From positions 1,488,001 to 1,552,000 of the forward strand of contig JADJWS010000001.1 of NCBI GenBank assembly GCA_016716235.1: a stretch of DNA of 64,000 bases. The letters run 5' to 3'. The position numbers and the translations under genes were made by a program. Below are positions 41,844 to 50,319 of this stretch, piece after piece. How positions within the stretch are numbered: position 1 is the first letter of the stretch; the number at the start of each line of letters is the position of its first letter. The notes below the pieces were generated by a model, which was given only the letters and a program-made list of their open reading frames with translations, was not told the origin of the DNA and ran no database searches. This DNA comes from Candidatus Defluviilinea gracilis (lineage in GTDB: Bacteria > Chloroflexota > Anaerolineae > Anaerolineales > Villigracilaceae).

Positions 41844-43433
41844 TTAATTTCTCAATTGCCTTGCTCTGCCAACGAACGCGGCGATGACCAACGCGATGGA
41901 CAAGGGAATGAAAAACCCGATATTGCCGTCGCTGTTTGCGCCGAGGTAATCCAGCGCGTCAATTTTATTCAACATGAGGTACCACATTGTAACGTATAAA
42001 ACTTCAAAGAGTTTGTGGCTGTTGCTCCACACGCCCAATGCCAGCGCAAAGGATGGAATGAACAGCGCGCCGGAGAACCAAGCCAACAGACCAATCTCAT
42101 CACCCGCGCCCAATAACTTTAATGCGGCTCCGCTACCCGTCAGGAGTGTGACGAGAAAGCCTGCCAGCCATTGAGCGGGGAGTTGCCTCATCAGCGGCGC
42201 GGCGGAGGAGAAGACCATTGGACCCGTGTTGCTGGTTATCTCACGGTTGCCCATGCCAGACCAAACGAGGATGGGCCACAACCATACGAACGGCAGGACG
42301 ATAGCGCGGACGTTCTCAGGTGAGTTGGTCAGCGAGGCGATGAACAAACCGAGCGCGCCTGCATACCACCACCAACGCCGACCTTTGAGGAGGAGTTTGA
42401 GTTCGGAGACCAAAACTCGCAGGAAGGCAAATCTGTTTTGGGAGGGGGCGAGAGGCGTTAAATGCGCGGGCTGAGATAAGGCTTGAGAGGTCGAATCAGA
42501 TTGAGGCGTCGAAATGGAAGCGGCGCTTTTACTCCGCACCCTGCGCGGTTTTCTGCGAGACGGGTCGAAGCGGTCAAAGAAAATGGACGCGAGAAACGTC
42601 AACGCGATGGCGATGCCGAAAAATATAAACCGTTTGAGAATGATCTCAGCAGTCCACTCTATGCCGTTCCATTGGAAGATATAACTTGCGGGGTCGAGGT
42701 TTCCGCCCAGGCTATCAGCAATAGCGGGGTCGCCGAGGACGAATCCGCCATTGTAGTCTGGGAACGCCGCGCTTGCCGCCGCGCCCGCGCTGTGCTGGAT
42801 CAACCCCATGCCGAGCGGCTCGAGAGCGGGATTTGTTGCGCTTAATGGATCGGCAAGCGGAAAGATAAAAGCGAACATGAAAAAATAGATCACATTGCCG
42901 AAGCCGCCGCTGAGAAAGCCGACACTTTCAAAAAGAACAGCGACCGCCGCGACGAGCGCCATCATGGGCAGCGTGATAAAAAGAAAAGGCGCGAACAGGG
43001 CGGCGAGATCGAACTGCATACTTTCGCCCGCGAGGTATTGAATGCCGATGCCCGCAATCGCGAGCACAACGTTCATCGCAAGCAACACTGAAAAATTGCT
43101 TGCCCATTTTCCGAACATGTACAACAGGCGAGTCAGCGGCGTGGTCGCCATGATCTGCCCGACGCCTGTTTCGCGGTCGCGCGCCACCGAACCTTTGACA
43201 AGATAAAACCCGAACCAGCCGAGAAAGAAAGACGATAACAGCGCCATCATGCTCCCGACCCACGCCGAGTTGAACTCGCCGCGATACACATCGAGCCGCA
43301 TGGTCACATTCCCCGCCGCCACCTGATAGCCAAGAAAAACCGCCAGCCCCAGCATGATGAGGAAACTATAGCGGCGCACGCGCTCTAAAAAATCGGCGCG
43401 CGCCAAGTGATAGATGATACGCGCTTGATTCAT
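41844..43433 (-). CDS. ABC-2 type exporter permease
   Basis: 529 residues in two halves of about six membrane helices each, joined by a basic cytoplasmic linker (near 295-335). GSVARDRETGVGQIMATTPL (near 82) is the conserved cytoplasmic coupling element of ABC-2 permeases. Downstream of, and overlapping by ATGA with, its ATPase gene. Substrate unknown. Confidence 0.85.
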   Translation of the reverse strand: MNQARIIYHLARADFLERVRRYSFLIMLGLAVFLGYQVAAGNVTMRLDVYRGEFNSAWVGSMMALLSSFFLGWFGFYLVKGSVARDRETGVGQIMATTPLTRLLYMFGKWASNFSVLLAMNVVLAIAGIGIQYLAGESMQFDLAALFAPFLFITLPMMALVAAVAVLFESVGFLSGGFGNVIYFFMFAFIFPLADPLSATNPALEPLGMGLIQHSAGAAASAAFPDYNGGFVLGDPAIADSLGGNLDPASYIFQWNGIEWTAEIILKRFIFFGIAIALTFLASIFFDRFDPSRRKPRRVRSKSAASISTPQSDSTSQALSQPAHLTPLAPSQNRFAFLRVLVSELKLLLKGRRWWWYAGALGLFIASLTNSPENVRAIVLPFVWLWPILVWSGMGNREITSNTGPMVFSSAAPLMRQLPAQWLAGFLVTLLTGSGAALKLLGAGDEIGLLAWFSGALFIPSFALALGVWSNSHKLFEVLYVTMWYLMLNKIDALDYLGANSDGNIGFFIPLSIALVIAAFVGRARQLRN

Positions 43434-44299
43434 GCGCGACCTCCGATGAAATGCAGATACGCATCTTCGAGATTCGGATTCACGCTTCTTGCCCCCGCCT
43501 CAGGCTGGTTCGCGCTCACGACCCTCACCTCCACCCCGTCGCTTCTTCTGATCGTCCCGCTAACGATGTGCTTTTGTTTGAGAGTCACGAGTTCATCGCT
43601 GGTAACCGTCCACTCCCAGACTTTGCCTTCGAGTTCCTTGAGCAAATCCTCAGGCGCGGACTCGCGCACGAGATGCCCTTTGTTCACAAGCGCGATGTAT
43701 GTGGCGGTCGCTTCCACATCCGAAACAATGTGCGTGGATAAGATCACGATTCGTTCGCCCGAAAGGTCTGATAACAGATTCCTGAACCGGACTCTCTCTT
43801 CGGGGTCGAGTCCCACAGTGGGTTCGTCCACAATAAGCAATTGCGGATCGTTGAGCAGGGCTTGCGCGATGCCCACGCGTTGTTTCATCCCGCCTGAATA
43901 TCCGCCCAGCGGACGTTTGGCGGCTCCGACGAGATTCACAATTTGAAGCAACTCATCAATCCGTTGTTTTGTTGCTTGCGCATCCAGCCCTTTAATAGCC
44001 GCCATGTATTCGAGAAATTCAACTGCGTTCAGGTTGGGATAAACACCAAAATCCTGCGGCAAATATCCAAGCACAGCCCGCAGAGTGTCGGGCGATTTGA
44101 CGATATCCGCATCGTTCCACAAAATTTTCCCATCCGTGGGTTTTGTAATGGTCGCCAGCATGCGCATAAACGTGGACTTGCCCGCGCCGTTCGGTCCGAG
44201 CAAGCCTAGAATCCCGGGTTTGATCTCAAGGGAAAAGTCTTTGAGTCCCCAAAAGTCGCGGCGATATTGTTTACCGAGATTGGTAACGGATAATTTCAT
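43430..44299 (-). CDS. ABC transporter ATP-binding protein
   Basis: 289 residues. LLGPNGAGKST (near 33) Walker A, GYLPQDFGVYPNLN Q-loop, GYSGGMKQRVGIAQ signature (near 135), LLIVDEPTVGLD Walker B (near 158), STHIVSDVE H-loop. The C-terminal 70 residues form a regulatory extension. Partner of the ABC-2 permease that starts inside its stop codon. Confidence 0.93.
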   Translation of the reverse strand: MKLSVTNLGKQYRRDFWGLKDFSLEIKPGILGLLGPNGAGKSTFMRMLATITKPTDGKILWNDADIVKSPDTLRAVLGYLPQDFGVYPNLNAVEFLEYMAAIKGLDAQATKQRIDELLQIVNLVGAAKRPLGGYSGGMKQRVGIAQALLNDPQLLIVDEPTVGLDPEERVRFRNLLSDLSGERIVILSTHIVSDVEATATYIALVNKGHLVRESAPEDLLKELEGKVWEWTVTSDELVTLKQKHIVSGTIRRSDGVEVRVVSANQPEAGARSVNPNLEDAYLHFIGGRA

Positions 44300-44328
44300 T
44301 GAGTATTCTCCATGGTGAAGTTTTTGCT

Positions 44329-45546
44329 TTAAAGGAATTGTTTGTACTCATCCCCAAGCAGTTTTTCAAGATACGGCGTGACCTGCCAGAACGATTTTAA
44401 ATTCCGATACTCTTCAATCCAATGCGCATTTCCTGCGGGTGATGTTTTCACCGAGCGGATCATGAGATTCTTGGCGGTGTGTTCGATGGGGACGAATTGA
44501 GTCACGTCGGTGCGATAGCCCATGATACGCAGGATCGCCGCGCGGAAGGTGTCGGTGAGGATGTCTCCCATACGCTCGAAGAATATTCCATCTTTGAAGA
44601 TGGGCAATAATTGCTCGGGCATAGCGACGCGCGACATTTGCGCCTGTAATTCATGCTGGCAACACGGCGCGCAGACGATCAACTTGCTCCCCCAGCGGAT
44701 TCCCTGCGCGAGCGCGTCGTCGGTGGCGGTGTCGCAGGCGTGGAGGGCGAGGACAACATTCGGCTTATGTTCGGGGATGTAGCCCTCGATCTCTCCGACG
44801 TGGAAGTTGATTCGGCTCCACCCAAGCGATTCCGCCTTCTGCTGGTGACTCGCGATCAAGTCGGCTTTCACATCCACGCCCGTGACGCGCGCGTCGAATT
44901 TGAGAATCTCATTTAAATAATAGTAGATCGCAAAAGTGAGATAGGCATTGCCACAGCCAAAATCCACAACATGGATCGGCTCACTGCTCAAAGTCTGGAA
45001 GGCTTGCGTTGAGCCTGGTCGAAACGAATCGGTTTCATCCACAAGGCGCAAAAATTCATTGATCTGTTTGAACTTGCGCTGCATATCCGCCCTGATTCTG
45101 CCGTCACTTGTCATTATGCCAACCGCTTTGAGAAATGGTTCGGCATTGTCAGCGGATAGGAGTCTGCTTTTCTGGCGGTCGTGCGCGAGATTTGTTTCAA
45201 CATGCGTCTTTGATGACTTGGGTTCGCTCACCACCGCTTTTCCCCTCTTCGAGATGTTGACCTGCACATTGCCATCCGCGCTTTCGACAAAAATATTTCG
45301 GAAGGGGAGAGCGAGCAACTCATCCACTTTGGATGCGGCGTCGGCGAGATGATTTTTCGTGATGTCCTTTTTGTCGTCGAAATAGGAGAATTGCAAATGA
45401 ATTTCGCCCTTGATCTCCACAGGTCGCACGATCACTTTATTCCATGCGAGCGATGATCCCTTTTGCCCCCCGCTGAAAGTGGCGCGGATCAATCCATCCC
45501 TGGCGAGGATGCGTTCGCGGACTAATTTTTTGTAGTCAACTTCCAT
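44329..45546 (-). CDS. SAM-dependent methyltransferase, Methyltransf_32-like
   Basis: 405 residues. The N-terminal half (to about 185) is unassigned, with RATFSGGQKGSSLAWNKVIV and FSYFDDKKDITKNH as its most regular strands. VVDFGCGNAYLTFAIYYYL (near 193) is SAM motif I, VTGVDVKADLI motif II, VLALHACDTATDDAL and IVCAPCCQHEL mark the Methyltransf_32 group. The target is unknown. TGATATACT lies six bases before ATG 45546, so the mRNA is probably leaderless. Confidence 0.85.
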   Translation of the reverse strand: MEVDYKKLVRERILARDGLIRATFSGGQKGSSLAWNKVIVRPVEIKGEIHLQFSYFDDKKDITKNHLADAASKVDELLALPFRNIFVESADGNVQVNISKRGKAVVSEPKSSKTHVETNLAHDRQKSRLLSADNAEPFLKAVGIMTSDGRIRADMQRKFKQINEFLRLVDETDSFRPGSTQAFQTLSSEPIHVVDFGCGNAYLTFAIYYYLNEILKFDARVTGVDVKADLIASHQQKAESLGWSRINFHVGEIEGYIPEHKPNVVLALHACDTATDDALAQGIRWGSKLIVCAPCCQHELQAQMSRVAMPEQLLPIFKDGIFFERMGDILTDTFRAAILRIMGYRTDVTQFVPIEHTAKNLMIRSVKTSPAGNAHWIEEYRNLKSFWQVTPYLEKLLGDEYKQFL

Positions 45547-45552
45547 GGGGAA

Positions 45553-45561
45553 AGTATATCA
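45553..45561 (-). promoter_or_regulatory. extended -10 box for leaderless methyltransferase mRNA
   Basis: Minus-strand TGATATACT, six bases (TTCCCC), ATG. Confidence 0.65.
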
Positions 45562-45577
45562 CCCGCACTTTCAATCG

Positions 45578-46582
45578 TTAGTCCAACATCTTCTCATACA
45601 CCATGAACTCCTGCAACAAATTCGGCACGATCCATGCGTATTCGCCGCGCAGGGAGTCGTCCATGCGTGAGATGCCTTGATGCCATGCCAGAGTCTTGAC
45701 GATGGACGCGACTGGGCGTGAAAGCCGATAAGCGGATGCCAACGCCTCTTTCTCCCCGTACGCCTGCCACGCTTCGAGATACTTTTCCAACAGCCTCGAC
45801 ATCTCCGCCGTAGGCGGCGCCCAATCGTCCAGGTTGAGCGCGATCTCCATGCTGACAAACCAAGTACGGAGGGAGACGAAAGGATGCGTCACGTCGGCGT
45901 CGCCCCAATCGAAGAAAGTGATGCATCCGTTCTTGAGTAGGATGTTGCCATCGTGGAAGTCGCCGTGATTGATCGATTCTGGAATCCCATACGCGGCGAG
46001 GTCGGCACAAATCTGTTCGAAGCGCGGTTTCAGGTTTTGAAGTTGTTCGAACTCAGCGGAGGTGAGACCCTTTTCCTGATCGATCATCAGACTGGGAGTA
46101 TCCGCGAGTAATTGCGAATATAACGCGGGCAACGCGGCGAGACGATGATCGGGAACTCCCAACGCGAGAATTGCATCCGCATGTTCAGCAAGCCCCATTT
46201 GCAATTTGGCATATTCGATGATGACTGGCTCCCACGCTTTCACATCCTGTGTGGGTCGAGTGGATGCGCGCAATTGCTCGCCGCCATCGCGCATTAACAT
46301 CCAGCCGCGCGTCGTATCCACTGCGATCAGTTTAGGCACGACATTGGGTTGAAGGCTCGCCAGCAATTGAGTCAACGCGATTTCATAGACCGTCTCAGAG
46401 GCGGTTGCTTTAAAGAAGATCATGCCTCTATTTGTTGGAACACGCATCACCGTTGACCAGTGCACTGCATGAGGTTGTTCGATCTCGCCGACGAGTTGAA
46501 GTTGATTGCGCGCGGCTTCCGATCGAATCCAAGCGTGTGCCTGTTGTTGCCATTCGGGGTCGTGCCAAATAAGTGTTGACAT
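45578..46582 (-). CDS. aminoglycoside phosphotransferase (APH)-family kinase
   Basis: 334 residues. MIFFKAT carries the nucleotide-binding Lys, LMRDGGEQLR the hinge, INHGDFHDGNILLKNG (near 205) the catalytic loop, and TFFDWGDADVTHPF (near 222) the metal-binding Asp. The late LVEKYLxAW-type helices fit small-molecule kinases of this family. Substrate unknown. Confidence 0.85.
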   Translation of the reverse strand: MSTLIWHDPEWQQQAHAWIRSEAARNQLQLVGEIEQPHAVHWSTVMRVPTNRGMIFFKATASETVYEIALTQLLASLQPNVVPKLIAVDTTRGWMLMRDGGEQLRASTRPTQDVKAWEPVIIEYAKLQMGLAEHADAILALGVPDHRLAALPALYSQLLADTPSLMIDQEKGLTSAEFEQLQNLKPRFEQICADLAAYGIPESINHGDFHDGNILLKNGCITFFDWGDADVTHPFVSLRTWFVSMEIALNLDDWAPPTAEMSRLLEKYLEAWQAYGEKEALASAYRLSRPVASIVKTLAWHQGISRMDDSLRGEYAWIVPNLLQEFMVYEKMLD

Positions 46583-46616
46583 ACTGCTTTGATCCTACTC
46601 CTTCACAAGAATCAAA

Positions 46617-46641
46617 AGGGGCAGACACTGGTCTGCCCCTA
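46617..46641. repeat. palindromic repeat AGGGGCAGAC..GTCTGCCCCT
   Basis: Same family as the palindrome split by the ISAs1 element at 20890-22140. Confidence 0.75.
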
Positions 46642-46670
46642 CAATTCTCTAATCTCTAATTCTCTTTTGT

Positions 46671-47849
46671 TTACCCATACCTATTCATAAACTTTTCCAT
46701 CCGATGCAGCGCCTCTTCGATCTTGCTGTATTCGGTGGCGTAGCACATGCGCGCATACCCCTCGCCGCCCGGACCGAACGCATTGCCCGGCACAACTGCA
46801 ACTGACTCTTCGCGCAATAATTTTTCGGCAAACGTTTCATCGTCCATACCAGAGGCTTGGATGTTGGGAAAGGCGTAGAAAGCGCCGCGCGGCTCGAAGG
46901 TCGAGAGACCGAGGCGGTTGAGTCCCGCCACGAGGAGTCTGCGGCGGCGGTCATATTCGAGGCGCATCTCCTCCACGTGCGGGTCGCCAATTTGAAGGGC
47001 GGCGAGCGCGGCGTCTTGCGCGGTCGTCGGCGCAGACATGATGCTGTACTGGTGAATCCGCACGAGACCCTGTATCAAGTCCGCGGGTCCGCAAGCATAG
47101 CCGATGCGCCAGCCCGTCATCGCGTAGGCTTTTGAAAAACCGTTGATGAGGATCGTGCGATTCTTGAGGCTTTCATCCAGCGCGGGAAAGCAGACGTGTT
47201 GAAAATCGTAGACGAGGCGGTCATAGAGTTCGTCGGTGACGACCAGTAAATCAAACTCTTCCGCCATCTTTGCGATCTCGAGCATCACTTCGCGTGTAGC
47301 AACCGCGCCTGTGGGATTCGATGGATAACCGATGAAGATCGCTTTTGTGCGCGGCGTGATCGCTTTGCGAATATCGTCGGGGTCAATGCAGAAATTATTC
47401 GCTTCGCGCGCAGGCACTTCCACAGCCACGCCGCCCGCCATGATCACTTCGGCTTGATACGAAACGAAACACGGCGTGGGGATGATCACCTCATCGCCAG
47501 AATTGAGGATCGCGGTGAACGTGAGGTACAACGCCTCCGAGCCGCCGACCGTCGCGATGATCTCGTTCGTCGGATCGTATTTAATATTGTACAAACGTTT
47601 AAGATTATCGGAGATCGCCTGGCGCAATTCCATCTTGCCCCAGTTCGAGGTGTAATGCGTCTCGCCGCTTTGCAGGGAGTGAATGCCCGCGTCGAGGATC
47701 GGTTTGGGTGTGGTGAAGTCGGGTTCGCCGATGCCGAGCGAGATCACATCTTTCATCGTCGCGGCGATGTCGAAAAATTTGCGAATGCCCGAAGGCTTCA
47801 GTCCCGCCACCCGTTTCGACAGACGTTGAACATTCGTTACTTCCTGCAT
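46671..47849 (-). CDS. class I/II aminotransferase (aspartate-type)
   Basis: 392 residues, PLP fold type I. ISLGIGEPDFTTPK, HYTSNWGKMELRQAI, YPSNPTGAV (near 170), DELYDRLVY and NGFSKAYAMTGWRIGY with the PLP Lys (near 240) are all present; the C-terminal GYARMCYA holds the substrate Arg. Likely transaminates aspartate or aromatic amino acids. GGAGG precedes the ATG. Confidence 0.93.
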   Translation of the reverse strand: MQEVTNVQRLSKRVAGLKPSGIRKFFDIAATMKDVISLGIGEPDFTTPKPILDAGIHSLQSGETHYTSNWGKMELRQAISDNLKRLYNIKYDPTNEIIATVGGSEALYLTFTAILNSGDEVIIPTPCFVSYQAEVIMAGGVAVEVPAREANNFCIDPDDIRKAITPRTKAIFIGYPSNPTGAVATREVMLEIAKMAEEFDLLVVTDELYDRLVYDFQHVCFPALDESLKNRTILINGFSKAYAMTGWRIGYACGPADLIQGLVRIHQYSIMSAPTTAQDAALAALQIGDPHVEEMRLEYDRRRRLLVAGLNRLGLSTFEPRGAFYAFPNIQASGMDDETFAEKLLREESVAVVPGNAFGPGGEGYARMCYATEYSKIEEALHRMEKFMNRYG

Positions 47850-47872
47850 GGAACCTCCATTAGTTTTTTATG

Positions 47873-47952
47873 TCGTTGCGAGGAGGGCTTCAGCCCGACG
47901 AAGCAATCTCCTCAACGTATTGGGGGTTGCTTCGCTTCGCTCGCAATGACAT
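47873..47952. repeat. intergenic palindromic repeat (TGTCGTTGCGAGGAGG family)
   Basis: TGTCGTTGCGAGGAGGGCTT...CGAAGCAATCTCC pairs with TTGCTTCGCTTCGCTCGCAA, then TGACA. A shorter relative forms the palindrome at 39616-39657. Confidence 0.7.
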
Positions 47953-47953
47953 A

Positions 47954-48163
47954 TTAAATTGGCTGCACTAACCACTCATCGGGAATTTCCCGATACGTCA
48001 GATCGAACGCCTGCCCATCGGCGGTCTTCACGCGGAAACCTTTTTCGCTCGGTCCGCGCCAACGCGCGACAATTTCCGCGATCTCATACTTGTATCCCTC
48101 CCACGTGAGAGACAGCGGACGCTCCGCATATTCCGAATCAGACCGACATTCGACCATGTTCAT
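47954..48163 (-). CDS. hypothetical protein, 69 aa
   Basis: No family recognised. A compact beta-rich chain: PLSLTWEGYKYEIAEIVARW and FRVKTADGQAFDLTYREIPD. Two close ATGs (48163, 48157); a TAAAAT box lies six bases before the second. It sits 3 bases after the stop of the nucleotidyltransferase on the same strand, so co-transcription is also possible. Confidence 0.6.
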   Translation of the reverse strand: MNMVECRSDSEYAERPLSLTWEGYKYEIAEIVARWRGPSEKGFRVKTADGQAFDLTYREIPDEWLVQPI

Positions 48164-48166
48164 ATT

Positions 48167-49195
48167 TTACGACAGAACGACGTAACTATTATCGCCGACA
48201 TTCAATTGGACGACTTGCCCATCGCCTCTTCCGCGGACTTGAGCCTGTCTGCCCACCATCGAGCGACTCAACGCCGCGTCTTTGATCTCGCATCCCGCCT
48301 CGACGATGCTCTCAGCGATCGTGCTGTTCTCGATCTTGCAGTTCGCGCCAATCGAAGCATGAGGTCCAATCGTGGAATTTGAAATCTCCGCCGAGGGATC
48401 AATCGCGCAAGGCTCGATGATCTTTACCTGTTTCCCTGTGTATGTGTTTACTTGTTTCCCCATCTTGTCCAGCAAAATTTTATTCGTATCCAGCGTCGCT
48501 TCTATCGTTCCCGCGTCTAGCCAACTGAGTCCGTTGTGCGCGCGGACTTTGGCGCCTTTTTCGATCATCACAGAAATGGTATCGGTCAAAAAGAACTCGC
48601 CCTTCAAGGTGATGTTCCGTTCCATTTGTTCTTCGATCGCGGCAAGTAACGCCTCCGCGCTTTTGAACCAGTAGCATCCGATCACGACGAGATTATTATC
48701 AAACGTGGATGGTTTTTCAATAAACCGCTTCACCCAACCATCCGCGCCCACCTCCGCCACACCGAAGCGACGCGGGTCGGGGAAGGGCAGTACCCATGCC
48801 ACACCGTCCGATTTTTCCTCGTTGAGAAAAGCGAAATCTGTTTCGATGATCGAATCGGAGAACACCACCATCATCGGTCCGCGCATGAACTCGCGTCCCA
48901 GCCAGAGCGCGTGCGATTGTCCCTTCATTTCACTCTGCACAATGTAATGCGCCTTGATGTCGGGATAATTCTCTTTGACGAACGCGGGGATCTGCAACTC
49001 GCCGAGATACGGACCAACAATGAAGATGTATTCCACATTGTTGGGGTCGGGCAATGTCTTGAACATATCCATGAGATGTTCAAGCGTGGTTTTGCCTGCC
49101 ACGCTCACGAGCGGTTTCGGCTTGCTCCACGTGTGCGGACGCATCCGCGTTCCCCAGCCTGCCATAGGAATGAAGATTTTCAATGATTCGGTCAT
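48167..49195 (-). CDS. sugar-phosphate nucleotidyltransferase with C-terminal hexapeptide repeats
   Basis: 342 residues. IFIPMAGWGTRMRPHTWSKP (8-27) is the nucleotide-binding loop with the catalytic Arg and Lys. VVFSDSIIETDF holds the metal Asp, FIEKPSTFDNNLVVIGCYWF the sugar site, and EFFLTDTISVMIEKGAKVRA the next conserved block. Residues about 260-325 are left-handed beta-helix repeats (IDPSAEISNSTIGPHASIGA). Likely makes a dTDP-, GDP- or UDP-sugar. An in-frame repeat (48425-48465, GKQVNTYTGKQVK) resembles the heptads between genes. TACAAT lies six bases before the ATG. Confidence 0.88.
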   Translation of the reverse strand: MTESLKIFIPMAGWGTRMRPHTWSKPKPLVSVAGKTTLEHLMDMFKTLPDPNNVEYIFIVGPYLGELQIPAFVKENYPDIKAHYIVQSEMKGQSHALWLGREFMRGPMMVVFSDSIIETDFAFLNEEKSDGVAWVLPFPDPRRFGVAEVGADGWVKRFIEKPSTFDNNLVVIGCYWFKSAEALLAAIEEQMERNITLKGEFFLTDTISVMIEKGAKVRAHNGLSWLDAGTIEATLDTNKILLDKMGKQVNTYTGKQVKIIEPCAIDPSAEISNSTIGPHASIGANCKIENSTIAESIVEAGCEIKDAALSRSMVGRQAQVRGRGDGQVVQLNVGDNSYVVLS

Positions 49196-49201
49196 GGGTT
49201 A

Positions 49202-49207
49202 ATTGTA
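49202..49207 (-). promoter_or_regulatory. -10 box for leaderless nucleotidyltransferase mRNA
   Basis: Minus-strand TACAAT, six bases (TAACCC), ATG 49195. Confidence 0.55.
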
Positions 49208-49217
49208 CCTCGCGTGT

Positions 49218-49273
49218 ATGGTTGACGATAGACGTTGGACAATTGACCATCGTCTATCGTCTATCGTCCAACG
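49218..49273. repeat. heptanucleotide repeat ATCGTCT in inverted arrangement
   Basis: GACGATAGACGTTGGA on the left pairs with ATCGTCTATCGTCTATCGTC, then CAACGTC on the right. Confidence 0.7.
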
Positions 49274-50257
49274 TCAGGAATGCCCCAACACAGGATGCGG
49301 CTTGTACGGCTCTTCGAGTCGTTTCACTTCATCCTCTGTGAGTTGGATGTCAACTGCGGTGATGGCTTGCTCGAGGTGATCCATCTTCGTCGCGCCGATG
49401 ATGGGAGCGGAGATATGCGGTTTGTTCATCAGCCACGCGAGCGCGATCTGCGGCACGGTCACGCCGCGTTCTTTTGCTACCTCGCCCGCCCGTTCAACGA
49501 TGGCGAAATCTTCCTCGCGGAAGTACATGGAATGCCCGAACGTATCGCTCTTTGAGCGCATCGTGTCGCCCCAATCTTCTTTGCGGCGGTTGCCCGCGAG
49601 AAACCCTCTTGCCAGCGGACTCCACGGGATGAGTCCCACGCCCTGATCCACGCATTGAGGAATCATCTCGCGTTCCTCTTCGCGATAGACAAGGTTGTAG
49701 TGATTCTGCATCGAGATGAAACGACTCCAGCCGCGACGTTCGGCTGTGTGCTGTGCCTTTGCAAATTGCCACGCGTACATCGAAGACGCGCCGATGTATC
49801 GCGCCTTGCCCGCGCGGACGACATCGTTCAACGCTTCCATCGTCTCTTCGATGGGAGTCTCATCATCCCAGCGGTGGATCTGGTACAAGTCAACGTAATC
49901 CATTTGCAATCGTTGAAGCGATTTGTCAATCGAGTCCATGATGTGCTTGCGCGAGAGTCCTCTGTCGTTCACTTCCTTGCTCATCTGGTTATTGACTTTT
50001 GTCGCCACGATCACATGCTCTCGCTTCACGCCAAAATGCTTGAGCAGGTTGCCAGTCACCCGTTCGCTTTCGCCGAGCGAATACACATCCGCGGTATCGA
50101 AGAAGTTGATGCCCGCATCGAGCGCGCGTTTGATGAAGGGTTTGGCTTGCTCCTCATCGAGCACCCAATCGCGCCATTGGTTTGAGCCGTAACTCATCAT
50201 GCCGAGGCACAAGCGCGAAACTTTCATTCCAGTCTTGCCGAGGTTGTTGTAGTGCAT
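49274..50257 (-). CDS. aldo/keto reductase
   Basis: 327 residues, NADPH-dependent TIM barrel. NFFDTADVYSLGESERVTG (near 52-70, Asp and Tyr of the tetrad), VIVATKVNN (Lys), VDLYQIHRWD (His), SMQNHYNLVYRE and IPWSPLARGFL are conserved, then PIIGATKMDHLEQAI binds the cofactor phosphate. Substrate unknown. AAGGAG precedes ATG 50257; the longer frame upstream is heptad repeat. Confidence 0.92.
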   Translation of the reverse strand: MHYNNLGKTGMKVSRLCLGMMSYGSNQWRDWVLDEEQAKPFIKRALDAGINFFDTADVYSLGESERVTGNLLKHFGVKREHVIVATKVNNQMSKEVNDRGLSRKHIMDSIDKSLQRLQMDYVDLYQIHRWDDETPIEETMEALNDVVRAGKARYIGASSMYAWQFAKAQHTAERRGWSRFISMQNHYNLVYREEEREMIPQCVDQGVGLIPWSPLARGFLAGNRRKEDWGDTMRSKSDTFGHSMYFREEDFAIVERAGEVAKERGVTVPQIALAWLMNKPHISAPIIGATKMDHLEQAITAVDIQLTEDEVKRLEEPYKPHPVLGHS

Positions 50258-50261
50258 GGGT

Positions 50262-50319
50262 CTCCTTTTGACCATGGACCATGGACGATAGACCATCGTC
50301 ATTGGTCCATGGTCTATCG
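50262..50319. repeat. heptanucleotide repeat GACCATG in inverted arrangement
   Basis: GACCATGGACCATGGACGAT, then AGACCATC pairs with GGTCCATGGTCTATCGTC. Confidence 0.7.
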
